A stretch of 59,135 nucleotides of DNA from Deinococcus sp. Arct2-2 (GCF_004801315.1 NZ_SSNW01000025.1:1-59135), one strand, 5' to 3'; counted from the stretch's first letter, positions 23,479-37,992 are shown. Made by a program: numbers and translations. The notes: generated by a model from the sequence alone, not told the origin.

Positions 23479-25164
23479 ATGCGTTCTCCCCTGCCCCGTG
23501 CTGTCCTGACCCGCTTGGAAACGGGCCGCTTGGTGGTGCTGAGTGCGCTGTTGGGCGGCCTTGTAGGCGGGCTGTGCATCGTGCTGCGGCTGGTGCTGGA
23601 CGCTGTGCTGCGGCTGGGCGCACAAATAACCGGCTATTCACCCCCCGGCACGCCCGGTGAAGGTGGCCTGCTAATGGCCTTTGGAACGGCTCTGCCTTGG
23701 GGCCTCCTCGCTCTCCCGCTGGTGGGCGCGGCTTATGCGTGGCTTCTTCCTGCCAAATCGGGCGACCCGCTGACTCAACTGGTGCGCGGCTACCATGCGC
23801 GGGGACAGTGGCCGGGACTGGCAATCCAACTTCGCACGCTGGCCGGAACCCTGCTGGGCTACGGTTCGGGGCTGCTGGTGGGGCGCGACTCGGCCTTTAC
23901 GATGGTGGGGCAACTGGGCACGCGGCTGCTAGGCCGGGTTACGCGGCTGGATTCGGTAGAAGTCCGCACCCTCACGCTGGCAGGCGCGGCGGCGGCATTG
24001 GGGGCCGTGCTGCACGCACCCTTGGCCGCCGCTGTTCTCATTGCGGAAGTCTTGTACCGACGCTTCGAGTTCGAGTTTGAGGTGCTGATGCCCTGCGTGT
24101 TGGCGTCAGTGGCGGCTTACGCGGTGTACGGGTTGGCGTTCGGGTTCCAACCCCTGTTCAGCATTGCCGATGTGCAGGCTCCATCGGCGGCGCAGTTGCC
24201 CGAAGTGGCGGCCATTATTTTGGCGGTCACGCTCCTAGGCTGGCTGTCGCTGTTCGCCTTCCGCGCCATTCCCGAACAATGGTCAGACGGACGGCTGCGG
24301 CCCGTGCTGGGCGCTGTTTTTGGTTTGCTCACGGCGGCAGTGGCGTGGGCAGGCACGGTGGAACTGGGGAACATCGGCACCATCGGCACGCCCGCCGTAC
24401 TGGGCGACGGCACCGGCTGGGTACAACTCGGCGCGTCCGGCTTTTTGGGGTCAGAGGCGCTGGGCAGTGGGCTGTGGCGCTGGCTGCTGCTGGCGTTGGG
24501 GGCCAGAATCGCGTTTGGCGGCGGCGTCTTGCCTTCGGTGGGTGTGGGCGGCGTGCTGGGCGTGGGGCTGGGCGGCGTGCTGGGCGTAGACCCGGCGGTG
24601 GCAGCGTTGGTGGGCATGGTGGCCTATGTCACGGTCACGCTGAATGTGCCTGTGGCGGCGGCGTTGCTGGCCGTAGCGTGGGGCGGAGACGCGTTGCTGC
24701 CCGTAGCGCTGCTGACGGCGGGAGTCGCGCACGCCCTCAGCGGTGAATCGGGGCTGGTGCCGGGTCAGGCGAGGTCACGGGCGGCCAGCGCCGTTCATGC
24801 CGGGGCCACTGTGCCGCTGTTGCCCGAAGGCGTGCGTTTTATTCCGCGCCGCACGGCAGGAGCGCCCGCCACACCCTTCGACGCCCCCAAGCCCGACGAC
24901 GTGCTGGACGCCGAAAACCTGCCTGCCCTCACGCCTGCCGAGCGTGAACTGTACCGCCGGGGTGTGCCCCCCAGTTGGCGCGGCGCAAGGCTGAGTGTGC
25001 TGTCTTTGCCGCCGGGTGTAGAAGTGGTGGGCATCGTGCGAGACGGCACTGTGCGCCTGCCCCGCCCCGAACTGCTGCTGACCACCGACGACGAACTGGT
25101 GTTTTTGGCCCGCCCAGACGCTTACGCCGCGCTGGAAGGCGTGCTGAGATTGCCGGGAGCCTAA
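23479..25164 (+). CDS. ClC-family chloride channel/antiporter with TrkA-C tail
   Basis: This 561-aa protein has the ClC membrane fold. The second conserved motif reads GYGSGLLVGRDSAFTMVGQ at about residues 128-146; the family consensus is GREGPxxQ, so the gating Glu is an Asp and the following Gly-Pro is Ser-Ala. The third block AAALGAVLHAPLAAAVLIAEVLYR and the region FGGGVLPSVGVGGVLGVGLG match the family. After the membrane part, a loop leads to a C-terminal TrkA-C/RCK-C-like module (LSVLSLPPGVEVVGIVRDG to TTDDELVFLARPD). Family members move chloride or fluoride; ion and mechanism are uncertain here because of the altered gate. Confidence 0.85.
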   Translation: MRSPLPRAVLTRLETGRLVVLSALLGGLVGGLCIVLRLVLDAVLRLGAQITGYSPPGTPGEGGLLMAFGTALPWGLLALPLVGAAYAWLLPAKSGDPLTQLVRGYHARGQWPGLAIQLRTLAGTLLGYGSGLLVGRDSAFTMVGQLGTRLLGRVTRLDSVEVRTLTLAGAAAALGAVLHAPLAAAVLIAEVLYRRFEFEFEVLMPCVLASVAAYAVYGLAFGFQPLFSIADVQAPSAAQLPEVAAIILAVTLLGWLSLFAFRAIPEQWSDGRLRPVLGAVFGLLTAAVAWAGTVELGNIGTIGTPAVLGDGTGWVQLGASGFLGSEALGSGLWRWLLLALGARIAFGGGVLPSVGVGGVLGVGLGGVLGVDPAVAALVGMVAYVTVTLNVPVAAALLAVAWGGDALLPVALLTAGVAHALSGESGLVPGQARSRAASAVHAGATVPLLPEGVRFIPRRTAGAPATPFDAPKPDDVLDAENLPALTPAERELYRRGVPPSWRGARLSVLSLPPGVEVVGIVRDGTVRLPRPELLLTTDDELVFLARPDAYAALEGVLRLPGA

Positions 25165-25222
25165 GGTGCTGACTAAGGTGCTGAGTCCAGAGTGATGGGT
25201 AAGACGACATGAGTCCACAGGT

Positions 25223-26461
25223 ATGAGCAAGGGCATCCATCCTTTTCGCGGCTGGGATCGCAACGGGCGGCTGGGCATTCTCAACGGCTGGTTTATTTTC
25301 ACGGGCGACGGCTTTTTTAATGTGACGGTGGTGGTGGCCGGATTTGCGGCGCGGTTGGGCGCACCCAACGCCGTGATTGGCCTGCTGCCCGCCATCGCCG
25401 GGGGCGGCTGGATGCTGCCGCAACTGATGGTAGCGGCGCGGGTTCGCAGCCTGCCGTTCAAGTTGCCTGTGTACCGCTCGGCGGCCCTGATCCGCACCCT
25501 CAGTTACGTGTCAATGATTCTGGTGGCGGCCCTGCTGTGGCACACGCCCGCGCTGTGCCTCACGCTGTTTGTACTAGCAATGCTGGTCAATGCGCTGGCT
25601 TCTGGGGTATCGGGCCTGCCTTTTTTGGAAGTGGTCAGCAAAACTGTAACTTCCGAACAGCGGGCGCGGTTTTTTGGGACGCGCAACCTGTACGGCGGGC
25701 TGCTGGCTTTTGGTGCGGGCCTATTGGTGCGCTGGATTCTGGGGTCTGGGCTGGCCTTTCCCTACGACTACGCGCTGATTTTCGCGCTGGGCACCATAGC
25801 GTTCAGCATCGGCTATTGGCTGTTTGGCCGCCTGACCGAGCCGCCTGACCCGCCACTGCCGCCGGGGGGTGTGCGGGCCGAGGTGCGGGCCATTCCCGAA
25901 ACGCTGCGAGACCCGCATTTCCGGGCCTTCCTGAGCGTGCGTCTGCTGTTGGCGGGCGCAAGCATGGCCGAGCCGTTTTATGCCGTGTACGCGCTGCGCG
26001 AGTTGCACTTTCCAGCGGCCACACTGGGCATTTTTGTGATGACCCTGACTGGAGCCGCGCCGCTGTCTAACGTGGTGTGGCAGCGCGTAGCCGAGCGCAA
26101 AGGCTCGCGCCGAATCATCCGGTACGCCAGTGTGTTTGCCGCACTCGCGCCGCTGTATGCGCTGCTGGTAGGGGCGCTGGGCTGGACTTCTTGGGCGTAT
26201 CTGGGCGTATTCGTGCTGTCCAGTGTGGCCGCGCAAGGCTTCAATCTGGGCCACACCAACCACCTGCTGAATATTGCGCCCGCCCACGCCCGCAGCCGCT
26301 ATATAGGCACGCTCAATACGTTGGTAGGCGCGGCCCTGTTTGCCCCCGTCGTGGGCGGCCTGCTGGCCGACGCCGCCGGGTACACCCCAGTCTTCGGCTT
26401 AAGTGCGGCCTTTTGTGCAGCGGCGTGGTGGCGCTGTGGCAAGCTGCGGCGTGATGCTTGA
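25223..26461 (+). CDS. MFS transporter
   Basis: The 412-aa product is hydrophobic throughout with about 12 predicted membrane helices. It shows typical major-facilitator features, including a helix-2/3 loop (VRSLPFKLPVYRS), the charged central loop and the second-half repeat beginning FRAFLSVRLLLAGASM. No substrate-specific motif was found. The ATG at 25223 has no clear Shine-Dalgarno. It follows the ClC gene by 58 bases, across a tandem taaggtgctga(g/c) repeat, and may be cotranscribed with it. Confidence 0.8.
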   Translation: MSKGIHPFRGWDRNGRLGILNGWFIFTGDGFFNVTVVVAGFAARLGAPNAVIGLLPAIAGGGWMLPQLMVAARVRSLPFKLPVYRSAALIRTLSYVSMILVAALLWHTPALCLTLFVLAMLVNALASGVSGLPFLEVVSKTVTSEQRARFFGTRNLYGGLLAFGAGLLVRWILGSGLAFPYDYALIFALGTIAFSIGYWLFGRLTEPPDPPLPPGGVRAEVRAIPETLRDPHFRAFLSVRLLLAGASMAEPFYAVYALRELHFPAATLGIFVMTLTGAAPLSNVVWQRVAERKGSRRIIRYASVFAALAPLYALLVGALGWTSWAYLGVFVLSSVAAQGFNLGHTNHLLNIAPAHARSRYIGTLNTLVGAALFAPVVGGLLADAAGYTPVFGLSAAFCAAAWWRCGKLRRDA

Positions 26462-26751
26462 TCTCTGCACCGATTTGTACCCGCCCACCTCGGCAACCAC
26501 ATCCAAAATGCACTTCGTCTAGGAAAATTTTAACATTCTGTCTACTATGCGGTACTGTTCTGTTAGAGCCAAGTTCAGAGCACCGGACAGTCTCCAGAGA
26601 TTGGGTCGGCCTACAGTGACGCCTCACAGGTCAGGGCCGAATCCCAAATGGGCATGACGTATGAGAGCGCATTTTTAGAGTGTGCTAACATCCCGCCATT
26701 CTCAACGCGTTCGTGTGGCGACACTTTAGTCGGCCACCGGAAGGAATCCAC

Positions 26752-27720
26752 ATGAAAAAGTCTATGAAGACCGTGTCCACCCTGTTGCTCCTCGGAACCG
26801 CCGCTGTCGCCTTTGCACAGGGCAACACCATTCTGACCATCGGATCGGGCAGCACTACCGGAGTTTACTTTCCTGTAGCGACCGGCATGGCTAAAATGAT
26901 CAACGATTCGGGCAGTGGCGTGCGTGCCAACGCCCGCAGCACCGGCGGCAGCGTGTTCAATATGAACGCTCTGGGCACGGGCGAACTCGATATCGCCATC
27001 GCCCAGAACGACATCGCCTACTACGCCTACAAGGGTACGGGCATTACGGCCTTCGAGGGCAAGGCCAACAACAAGATTCGCAGTATGGCTGTGTTGTACC
27101 CCGAAGTGCTGCACGTCATCGCCCGCAAAGACGCCAAGATCAACTCTATTGCCGACCTGAAAGGCAAAAAAGTCGTGATTGGGGACTTGGGTTCCGGCAC
27201 CGAGCAAACCGCCCGCCAAGTGCTGGAAGCCTACGGCCTGAAGCTTGACGATCTGGGCCAAACCCTGCGCGTGTCGCCTGCACAGGGCATCAGCCTGATG
27301 CAGGACAAGCGGGCCGACGCCCTGTTTTATACGGTAGGCGTAGGCGCAAGCGCCATCAGCCAGATTGCCCAGACGGTAGACGTAAACGTGGTGCCCGTGA
27401 GCGGCAACCAAGCCGCCAGCCTGATCAAGAAGTACCCCTTCTACGTGCGCTTCAACATTCCTGCCAAGTCTTATAAGGGTGTCGGCGCAACCGTGCCCAG
27501 CGTGGCCGTGCAGGCCGTCATGCTGACCACCACCGCCACCAGCGAGGACGCCGTGTACAAGGCCATGAAAGCGACTTTTGGCAGCGAAGCCGACCTGAAA
27601 GCCATCCACCCCAGCCTCGGCCTGAACTACTCGATTGAAAAAGCCATCAAAGGGTTGCCCGCTCCTCTGCACCCCGGCGCAGTGAAGTTCTTCAAAGAAA
27701 AAGGCCTGAACGTTAAATAA
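26752..27720 (+). CDS. TAXI-family TRAP transporter solute-binding protein
   Basis: This is the periplasmic receptor of a TRAP transporter (322 aa). The signal peptide MKKSMKTVSTLLLLGTAAVAFAQ is followed by LTIGSGSTTGVYFPVATGMAKMI, diagnostic of the TAXI (TTT) family. Other family blocks are ARSTGGSVFNMNALGTGELDIAIAQND, GKKVVIGDLGSGTEQTARQVL and FYVRFNIPA. TAXI receptors bind C4/C5 dicarboxylates and related acids; the substrate here is unknown. A Shine-Dalgarno GGAAGGAATCC decides the ATG at 26752 over a longer frame from 26713. A terminator-like hairpin separates it from the permease gene. Confidence 0.93.
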   Translation: MKKSMKTVSTLLLLGTAAVAFAQGNTILTIGSGSTTGVYFPVATGMAKMINDSGSGVRANARSTGGSVFNMNALGTGELDIAIAQNDIAYYAYKGTGITAFEGKANNKIRSMAVLYPEVLHVIARKDAKINSIADLKGKKVVIGDLGSGTEQTARQVLEAYGLKLDDLGQTLRVSPAQGISLMQDKRADALFYTVGVGASAISQIAQTVDVNVVPVSGNQAASLIKKYPFYVRFNIPAKSYKGVGATVPSVAVQAVMLTTTATSEDAVYKAMKATFGSEADLKAIHPSLGLNYSIEKAIKGLPAPLHPGAVKFFKEKGLNVK

Positions 27721-27746
27721 GGCGCTGTAGCTTGGCCTGAGTAGTT

Positions 27747-27790
27747 GGGGCCAGTCGCGATTCTCCCTGCGACTGGCCCCTTGTCTTTTT
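27747..27790 (+). terminator. Attenuating terminator between receptor and permease genes
   Basis: A perfect 12-bp stem GGGGCCAGTCGC / GCGACTGGCCCC is followed by TTGTCTTTTT, 18 bases ahead of the permease start. It probably makes the abundant receptor outnumber the permease, as in many solute-binding-protein operons. Confidence 0.8.
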
Positions 27791-27807
27791 AAGAGAATGA
27801 GGTAAAT

Positions 27808-29931
<2,124 letters not shown>

Positions 29932-29946
29932 GCTTTTTTCTCCAAG

Positions 29947-29981
29947 AGCGCCTCTGCCCTGTCTGGGTGGGGGCGCTTTTT
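29947..29981 (+). terminator. Terminator after the TRAP permease gene
   Basis: AGCGCC / GGCGCT with an inner CCC/GGG pair forms a stem followed by TTTTT, about 16 bases after the stop. Confidence 0.6.
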
Positions 29982-30054
29982 GTGGTCAGCATCAGCCCCT
30001 TTATCTGACTCTCTGCCCTGACCTTCAGCATTCCCCCAAGCACTCCCAAAGTGC

Positions 30055-30060
30055 TAGAAT
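30055..30060 (+). promoter_or_regulatory. Probable -10 box of uvrA
   Basis: TAGAAT lies 33 bases upstream of the RDRM and about 125 before the start codon. Unlike most genes here, uvrA would have a leader, and it does have a Shine-Dalgarno. Confidence 0.4.
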
Positions 30061-30092
30061 AGCCCGTTTTAGAGCGAAGGGGGCAAGCTCCC

Positions 30093-30109
30093 TTATGCAT
30101 CCGACATAA
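30093..30109. promoter_or_regulatory. Radiation/desiccation response motif (RDRM) upstream of uvrA
   Basis: TTATGCATCCGACATAA has the outer halves TTATG and CATAA of the palindromic 17-bp RDRM (consensus about TTATGTCATTGACATAA) with a divergent centre. In Deinococcus this is the DdrO repressor site, relieved by the protease PprI/IrrE after DNA damage, and uvrA is a known regulon member. Its place 76 bases before the start codon and downstream of a TAGAAT box suits a repressor that blocks transcription. Confidence 0.85.
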
Positions 30110-30185
30110 CTCGCCAGTTGCCGCAAAGTGCGTACTGGCCGTCCTCAAAGATCAAAACAAGTGTCAAATCAAAGGAGCTTCCGAC

Positions 30186-33317
<3,132 letters not shown>

Positions 33318-33346
33318 GTCAGGGTGAACTTCAGGTCAGGGTGAAC

Positions 33347-33352
33347 TATGAT
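33347..33352 (+). promoter_or_regulatory. -10 box upstream of the 216-aa membrane protein gene
   Basis: TATGAT ends twelve bases before ATG 33365. It follows a short direct repeat tcagggtgaact. Confidence 0.35.
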
Positions 33353-33364
33353 CACGGGTAAGCC

Positions 33365-34015
33365 ATGACCACGCCTCCTCCCAACCTCTCCAAGTCAGAC
33401 CTTGCTCAGACGGATCTGACGCCCGACCTACCCCACACTCCTCCCCGGCCTTCGCGGGCCATGCGGCTCCGGGCGGCCCGCCGCCGCTCTGGGTGGCTGG
33501 ATCTGGCGCGGTTGGTAGGCGGCTGGGCGCTACTGGCGGTGCTGGCCTACTTTATGTGGACACCCGGAGACTGGCCGGTGCGCCTGCTGGCATGGGTGCT
33601 GTTGGTTATTTTGGCCGATGAATTTGGTGGCTGGTTCGGCTATATCGGCGTGGTTCTGGGAGGGCTGGCTTTCCTCAGTCCGAATGCGCCGCCCGCCCAA
33701 TGGCTCATTATCGTGCCGCTGGTGGGCGGGGCGCTGATGGCCCTCTTGCTGATCAAACATTCAGGCGGGCCACTGGTGCTGCCGTTTGCGGGCTTACTGT
33801 TTGCGGGCACACTGGTGGCTGTCGGGCGCTTTGGCCCAAAAATAGACCCCACCCTGACGCTGCCCGCCAATCCTGAATTCCAGCGCACGGCGATACTGGC
33901 TCTGCTGGTGGGCCTCGCGTTCAGCTTTGTGCGGCAAGTCGTCAATATCTTGCTCAAACGCCGGGCAAGACGTCATGCGGCCAGAGTGTCTGGCGTGCCG
34001 GAACTCAGCACTTAA
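33365..34015 (+). CDS. Hypothetical membrane protein, 216 aa
   Basis: The first ~45 residues are Pro/Thr-rich and then basic ([12 protein letters not shown]), probably cytosolic. Five or six hydrophobic segments follow, for example [56 protein letters not shown] and [20 protein letters not shown]. No family is recognised. The C-terminus is Arg-rich ([11 protein letters not shown]). It starts 48 bases after uvrA. A terminator-like hairpin lies about 20 bases past its stop. Confidence 0.7.
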   Translation: MTTPPPNLSKSDLAQTDLTPDLPHTPPRPSRAMRLRAARRRSGWLDLARLVGGWALLAVLAYFMWTPGDWPVRLLAWVLLVILADEFGGWFGYIGVVLGGLAFLSPNAPPAQWLIIVPLVGGALMALLLIKHSGGPLVLPFAGLLFAGTLVAVGRFGPKIDPTLTLPANPEFQRTAILALLVGLAFSFVRQVVNILLKRRARRHAARVSGVPELST

Positions 34016-34035
34016 AACACTTTCTTCTTCATTCC

Positions 34036-34066
34036 GCTCCTCTCGGCTCGCCCGGAGGGGCTTTTT
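34036..34066 (+). terminator. Terminator after the 216-aa gene
   Basis: GCTCCTCTCGG / CCCGGAGGGGC with loop CTCG forms an imperfect stem (one mismatch, two G-U) followed by TTTTT. Confidence 0.6.
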
Positions 34067-34119
34067 GCTTTGTTCCGGCTCTGCCCTGTTCACTCAACCC
34101 GGCTCATCTGTCCGGTTGG

Positions 34120-34125
34120 TACACT
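34120..34125 (+). promoter_or_regulatory. -10 box of the DsbA-like gene
   Basis: TACACT ends nine bases before the ATG at 34135, without a Shine-Dalgarno. Confidence 0.5.
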
Positions 34126-34134
34126 GGCCGCACA

Positions 34135-34821
34135 ATGACCCGCCTTCAAGGAACCAACCCCAACCGCACCATTTTGGTGATCGGAACGCTCTTGGCTGCC
34201 GTGCTGATTGCTGTCGCCCTGTTCGCCGTGCGTGGCAAATCCAGCGGCTCCGCCCAAGCTGTCAAGTTCAATGTGTCCGGTCAGCCTGTGCTGGGAGAGG
34301 CCGCCGCGCCCGTCACGATGGTAGTGTTCGAAGATTTCAAGTGCCCCAATTGCAAGCGGTTTGAAGATGAATTCTTGCCAGAACTGAAGACCAAATATAT
34401 CGATACCGGCAAAGTCAAGCTGATCTCTATGAATTTCCCCTTCTTGGCCCAGAACGCTCGCCTGCCCACCGACGACAGCAAGCTGGCTTCACAGGCTGTG
34501 GAGTGCGCCTTTGTACAGAGCAATGACCTGCACAACAGTTATAAAGCAGTCCTGTTTCGTGGGCAGGGCAACGAATCAACCGTGTGGGCCACCAAAAGCC
34601 GCCTGAAGGACTTGGCCGCCAACGTGGAAGGCCTCGATACGGCCAAGTTCGCCACTTGCCTTGATACCGACCAGACCGCTGCCGCTGTGGACGCCGACGA
34701 GAAGCAGGCCGCCGACGCCAAAGTGGCCGGAACGCCCGCCATCTACGTGAACGGCAAACTGGTAGACAGCTACGCCACCGCCTCGGTCAGCGCCGCCATA
34801 GACGCTGCCCTGAAGGACTAA
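34135..34821 (+). CDS. DsbA-family thiol:disulfide oxidoreductase
   Basis: This 228-aa protein introduces disulfides into exported proteins. A signal-anchor helix ([21 protein letters not shown], about residues 12-32) puts the thioredoxin-like domain outside the membrane. The active site is CPNC at residues 70-73 in [18 protein letters not shown], and the cis-Pro loop is GTPAIYVNG. Two further Cys (VECAF, FATCLD) are present. The organisation is like BdbD of Gram-positive bacteria. The DsbB-like gene follows after 11 bases, so the two form an oxidative folding operon. Confidence 0.9.
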   Translation: MTRLQGTNPNRTILVIGTLLAAVLIAVALFAVRGKSSGSAQAVKFNVSGQPVLGEAAAPVTMVVFEDFKCPNCKRFEDEFLPELKTKYIDTGKVKLISMNFPFLAQNARLPTDDSKLASQAVECAFVQSNDLHNSYKAVLFRGQGNESTVWATKSRLKDLAANVEGLDTAKFATCLDTDQTAAAVDADEKQAADAKVAGTPAIYVNGKLVDSYATASVSAAIDAALKD

Positions 34822-34832
34822 GGCCGCAGGCC

Positions 34833-35270
34833 ATGACGCGCGACAACCGCCTGTATTTGGCGTGGGTGGTGGCCCTACTTGCCACCATCGGCAGCCTGTG
34901 GTTCAGCGAATCGCGGGGCTTTATTCCCTGCGTGCTGTGTTGGTTTCAGCGGATCGCCATGTACCCGCTGGCCTTGCTGCTGGGCATCGCCGCACTGCGG
35001 GGCGACCTGAGCATCCGCGCTTACGCCCTGCCACTGGCCGCTGTGGGCTGGGTGGTGGCCCTGATTCACAACCTTGAAGACTGGGGCGTCATTCAGAGCC
35101 TGAAAGTATGCGGTGTCGGTCAAACCACCGCTGGCTGCGACGTGCAGTGGCCCATCTGGGGCGGCGGCGCACTGGCGGGCCTAAATTCTATTATTACTAT
35201 TCCAGTGCTGGCGCTCACGGCCTTTACCCTGATCATCGGCCTGCTGAGTTGGGGCAGGCGGCGCTTGTAA
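34833..35270 (+). CDS. Disulfide bond formation protein B (DsbB/BdbC-like)
   Basis: The product (145 aa) is a four-helix quinone oxidoreductase that reoxidises the DsbA partner. The first catalytic pair is C33-C36 in [17 protein letters not shown], with the quinone-contacting WFQR. The second pair is at about C93 and C102 in [18 protein letters not shown]. Helices are at about 9-24, 40-57, 64-80 and 110-138. It is 11 bases downstream of the DsbA-like gene and is almost certainly co-expressed with it. Confidence 0.92.
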   Translation: MTRDNRLYLAWVVALLATIGSLWFSESRGFIPCVLCWFQRIAMYPLALLLGIAALRGDLSIRAYALPLAAVGWVVALIHNLEDWGVIQSLKVCGVGQTTAGCDVQWPIWGGGALAGLNSIITIPVLALTAFTLIIGLLSWGRRRL

Positions 35271-35292
35271 CAAATAAGCTTGGACAAGTGCT

Positions 35293-36078
35293 CTAAACAG
35301 GCCGCCCAGCCATCATAAAGCTCGCGGTCATGCCGCCGTCTACCGGTAAAATGACTCCTGTAAGGAAGCTGGCCTCGCCACTGCCCAGAAAGTACACCGC
35401 CTGCGCTACCTCTCGCGGCTCTCCAAGGCGGCGCAGAGCGTGTAGGTCTTCATAATCGCGGCGGGTCTGCTCTGGGTCAGCACTCACGGCAATAGCCTGC
35501 AACACCAACTCGCTACTGATTGCGCCGGGGGCCACCGCGTTTACGCGCACACCACGCGGGGCAAGGTCGAGCGCCATCGCGCGGGTCAGGTTCACCAATC
35601 CGCCTTTGCTGGCGGTGTAGGCGGCGTTGCCCTGCTCGGCAAACAGGCCCTGCACACTCGCCACATTCACGATGGCGCTGCCCCTCGGCATCAGGTCGAT
35701 CAGGTCACGGGTCAGCAGCAACGGCGCACTGAGATTGACGTTCAGAGCACGTGCCCAGCCGCGTGCACTGACGTCCAGCACGCCGCCGTGCGCCCCCTGA
35801 TAGGCCGCGTTGTTCACCAACACCCCCACCCCGCCCAGCTCACGGGCCGCGCGGGCAATGCGGTTGCGTCCAGCGGCGCTTGCCACATCGGCCCGCAGGC
35901 GCAGCCCACCTTTGAGGGGAGCAGGCAGATTCAGGTCGACACCCAACACCGGGTGGCCGCGCTCCAGATACAGTTCCACAATGGCCCGCCCGATGCCCCG
36001 CGCTGCACCAGTCACGACCACGCCGGGCAACATGTCGGGCGAAGACGGGGGTGTGGCCGGAAGCGTATAAGCAGCCAT
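35293..36078 (-). CDS. SDR-family oxidoreductase
   Basis: This is a 261-aa classical short-chain dehydrogenase/reductase. The cofactor site is [12 protein letters not shown], the Asp after beta-2 (LGVDLNL) suggests NAD(H) over NADP(H), and [16 protein letters not shown] (catalytic Ser) and YTASKGG (YxxxK) complete the active site. Substrate unknown; family members act on sugars, alcohols and acyl carriers. The ATG at 36078 lies five bases from CACACT, a weak -10 like that of the histone-deacetylase-like gene. An ATG at 36033 would also keep the whole fold. It stands alone. Confidence 0.88.
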   Translation of the reverse strand: MAAYTLPATPPSSPDMLPGVVVTGAARGIGRAIVELYLERGHPVLGVDLNLPAPLKGGLRLRADVASAAGRNRIARAARELGGVGVLVNNAAYQGAHGGVLDVSARGWARALNVNLSAPLLLTRDLIDLMPRGSAIVNVASVQGLFAEQGNAAYTASKGGLVNLTRAMALDLAPRGVRVNAVAPGAISSELVLQAIAVSADPEQTRRDYEDLHALRRLGEPREVAQAVYFLGSGEASFLTGVILPVDGGMTASFMMAGRPV

Positions 36079-36311
36079 TCCCTAGTGTGACCCTCCTTTG
36101 CACCAAATGAGCAGAAGGCCAAACAGAATGAAGAAACACTCAAGTACAGTCTAGGTTTTGCATCGGAATCCCATTCCTGTGTCGGGACTGTACACAGTCT
36201 GATTTGGCTTCAGAAGGTCATTCTTCTGGTAGCACTATCCCACGATTTGGCAGTGCCACTGCGTCTGAATCCTGAACTTGGCAGAATTAGATTGAGATTA
36301 GGGGAGATATC

Positions 36312-36340
36312 AAGCTCGACAGTTCTCCTCTGTTGAGCTT
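36312..36340 (+). other. Hairpin in the 440-bp gap between SDR and sugar kinase genes
   Basis: AAGCTCGACAG / CTGTTGAGCTT makes an 11-bp stem (one G-U) with loop TTCTCCT and no T-run. The gap 36079-36519 is relatively A+T-rich and shows no convincing gene, so it may hold regulatory sites or a small RNA; the hairpin and the 15-mer at 36462 are all I can point to. Confidence 0.35.
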
Positions 36341-36461
36341 GCAGACAACTGCTCCGAAAGGAAGCTGATCTGGAATGAAATCGATCTGATACGCAACTGA
36401 GATGAATTCTCAACATGAGATAGGAACCCTGATCTTACGGCTTATGACGATTCTTGCGACT

Positions 36462-36476
36462 GCCGACGCTTAGGCA
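36462..36476 (+). promoter_or_regulatory. 15-nt element shared with pgi
   Basis: GCCGACGCTTAGGCA lies 43 bases before the sugar kinase start. The identical 15-mer lies 24 bases before pgi. It may be an operator common to two hexose genes. Confidence 0.4.
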
Positions 36477-36505
36477 ACGCCGCCGCTCCAATTGGGCCGA
36501 TGCTT

Positions 36506-36511
36506 TACAGT
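36506..36511 (+). promoter_or_regulatory. -10 box of the sugar kinase gene
   Basis: TACAGT ends eight bases before the ATG at 36520, and no ribosome site is present. Confidence 0.5.
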
Positions 36512-36519
36512 GGGCGCGT

Positions 36520-37419
36520 ATGACATTGCCCTTGATTGTGAGTGCTGGGGAAGCACTGACCGACCTCGTAACTGGCGGCGGAAACGTCTGGAACGCGCAT
36601 CCCGGAGGAGCAGGCTGGAACGTGGCGCGGGCCTGTGCGCGGTTAGGTGTTCCGAGTGCCTTTGCCGGAGCCGTAGGGCAAGACAATTTTGGAGACGATC
36701 TGCTGCGCGAGTCGCTGGAAGCGGGCCTCGATCCCCGGTTTGTGCAGCGTGCGCCCGCGCCCACGCTGATGGCGGTGGTGTATTCCAAGTCGCCGCCTGC
36801 CTACCGCTTTTTGGGCGAAAACAGCGCCGATCTGCATTTTGACCCTACCCACCTCCCCGATGGTTGGCTGGGCGCGGCCCGCTGGCTGCATGTGGGCGGC
36901 ATCAGTCTCGCGCGGTGGCCGCTGGCCGACACTCTGCTGGGCCTGATCGAAGCGGCACGGGCGGCAGGCGTCAAAATCAGCTTCGATCCCAACGCCCGGA
37001 TTTCTCACCGCCACCCCGATTACCCCGCCGTGTTCGGGGCCGTCATGCGCCGCGCCGATCTGATCAAGCTCAGCGATGAAGACTTGGGGTTCTTCTTCCC
37101 CGGACGCAGCGAAGACGACGCCCTACGGGAGTTGCGCGGCATGAACGCCCGCTCGCCCATCGTCATCACACGCGGAGCGGCGGGCGCAACCCTGTTTCAG
37201 TCGGCGGGGCGCTTAGACCTGCCCACCACACCTGTGCAGGTCATGGATACCGTCGGCGCGGGCGACGCCCTGTGCGCCGGAATGCTGGTCAGCGCCACCG
37301 AATACCCCGAAGCCCTCTGGAATGATCATCTGCAAGTTGGCCTTCGTGCCGCTGCTGCCGCCTGCGCCCGTGCCGGAGCCTACGCGCCCACGCGGGCCGA
37401 TTTGGAGGCGCTGGGGTAA
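36520..37419 (+). CDS. PfkB-family sugar kinase (fructokinase-like)
   Basis: This 299-aa ribokinase-fold kinase differs from the one at 15.5 kb. It begins [18 protein letters not shown] and has [15 protein letters not shown] in the substrate site. The central [14 protein letters not shown] and [14 protein letters not shown] are typical of fructokinases, and [16 protein letters not shown] is the catalytic PfkB signature. It probably feeds fructose 6-phosphate, or a related ester, towards glycolysis. It starts at ATG 36520 beside TACAGT; a longer frame is unsupported. Its upstream 15-mer is shared with pgi at 40.5 kb, which suggests shared control. Confidence 0.88.
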   Translation: MTLPLIVSAGEALTDLVTGGGNVWNAHPGGAGWNVARACARLGVPSAFAGAVGQDNFGDDLLRESLEAGLDPRFVQRAPAPTLMAVVYSKSPPAYRFLGENSADLHFDPTHLPDGWLGAARWLHVGGISLARWPLADTLLGLIEAARAAGVKISFDPNARISHRHPDYPAVFGAVMRRADLIKLSDEDLGFFFPGRSEDDALRELRGMNARSPIVITRGAAGATLFQSAGRLDLPTTPVQVMDTVGAGDALCAGMLVSATEYPEALWNDHLQVGLRAAAAACARAGAYAPTRADLEALG

Positions 37420-37452
37420 AGGGTAGGGGTAAGGGGCTGGGGGAAAGCAGGA

Positions 37453-37992
37453 CTACTCGCGCACTTGCTCCCAGCGCACAGCTTCGCCTGCCGCACAGTG
37501 CGGGCAAGCCGCAGCCGACCAAGTGTGATAGGGGTGCGGCCAAAGCGTCAGCAACGGCAGTTCTGGCAACTGTGCCGTCTGCCGCACTGTCCAGACACTC
37601 AGGCCCAACACAGTATGACCCGCCCTCCGCATTCCTGCCACCAACAAGCGGGCGTCTGTTCCTGTGCTGATCAGGTCATCTACCAGCACAACCCGCTGCG
37701 GGAACTCTGGAACATTCATACGGTGAAAGGTCATCTGATCGGCTTGCAAGTTGACGAAGGCCACAGGCAAGGCCAGATGACGCGCCACGAACGCCGCCAA
37801 CACCGCCCCGCACTGACTGACCCCGACGATCAGATCGGCACTCGGCCAATGGGTCTGGATTTGCTCAGCCTGCCTCTTTGCCAAACGATCCAACTCGACG
37901 GGCTTGCGTACCAACTCGCCTTTCTCCAGCCAACCGTCTGCGTGTAGGCCGTCCTTCAATACCGTATGACCATCGCGGCGAAGCGAATCCAT
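37453..37992 (-). CDS. Phosphoribosyltransferase-like protein with CPHC C-terminus
   Basis: This 179-aa protein carries the PRPP-binding loop VVLVDDLISTGTDARLLVAG characteristic of type I phosphoribosyltransferases, after a beta strand LIVGVSQCGAVLA. The C-terminus ends ACPHCAAGEAV, a CxxC that may bind zinc with other ligands. It resembles orotate or ComF-type PRTases in size but has no clear base-specificity motif, so it could be an enzyme or a PRPP-responsive regulator. The ATG at 37992 is chosen; a TTG three codons earlier would be an alternative. No neighbour indicates a pathway. Confidence 0.75.
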   Translation of the reverse strand: MDSLRRDGHTVLKDGLHADGWLEKGELVRKPVELDRLAKRQAEQIQTHWPSADLIVGVSQCGAVLAAFVARHLALPVAFVNLQADQMTFHRMNVPEFPQRVVLVDDLISTGTDARLLVAGMRRAGHTVLGLSVWTVRQTAQLPELPLLTLWPHPYHTWSAAACPHCAAGEAVRWEQVRE

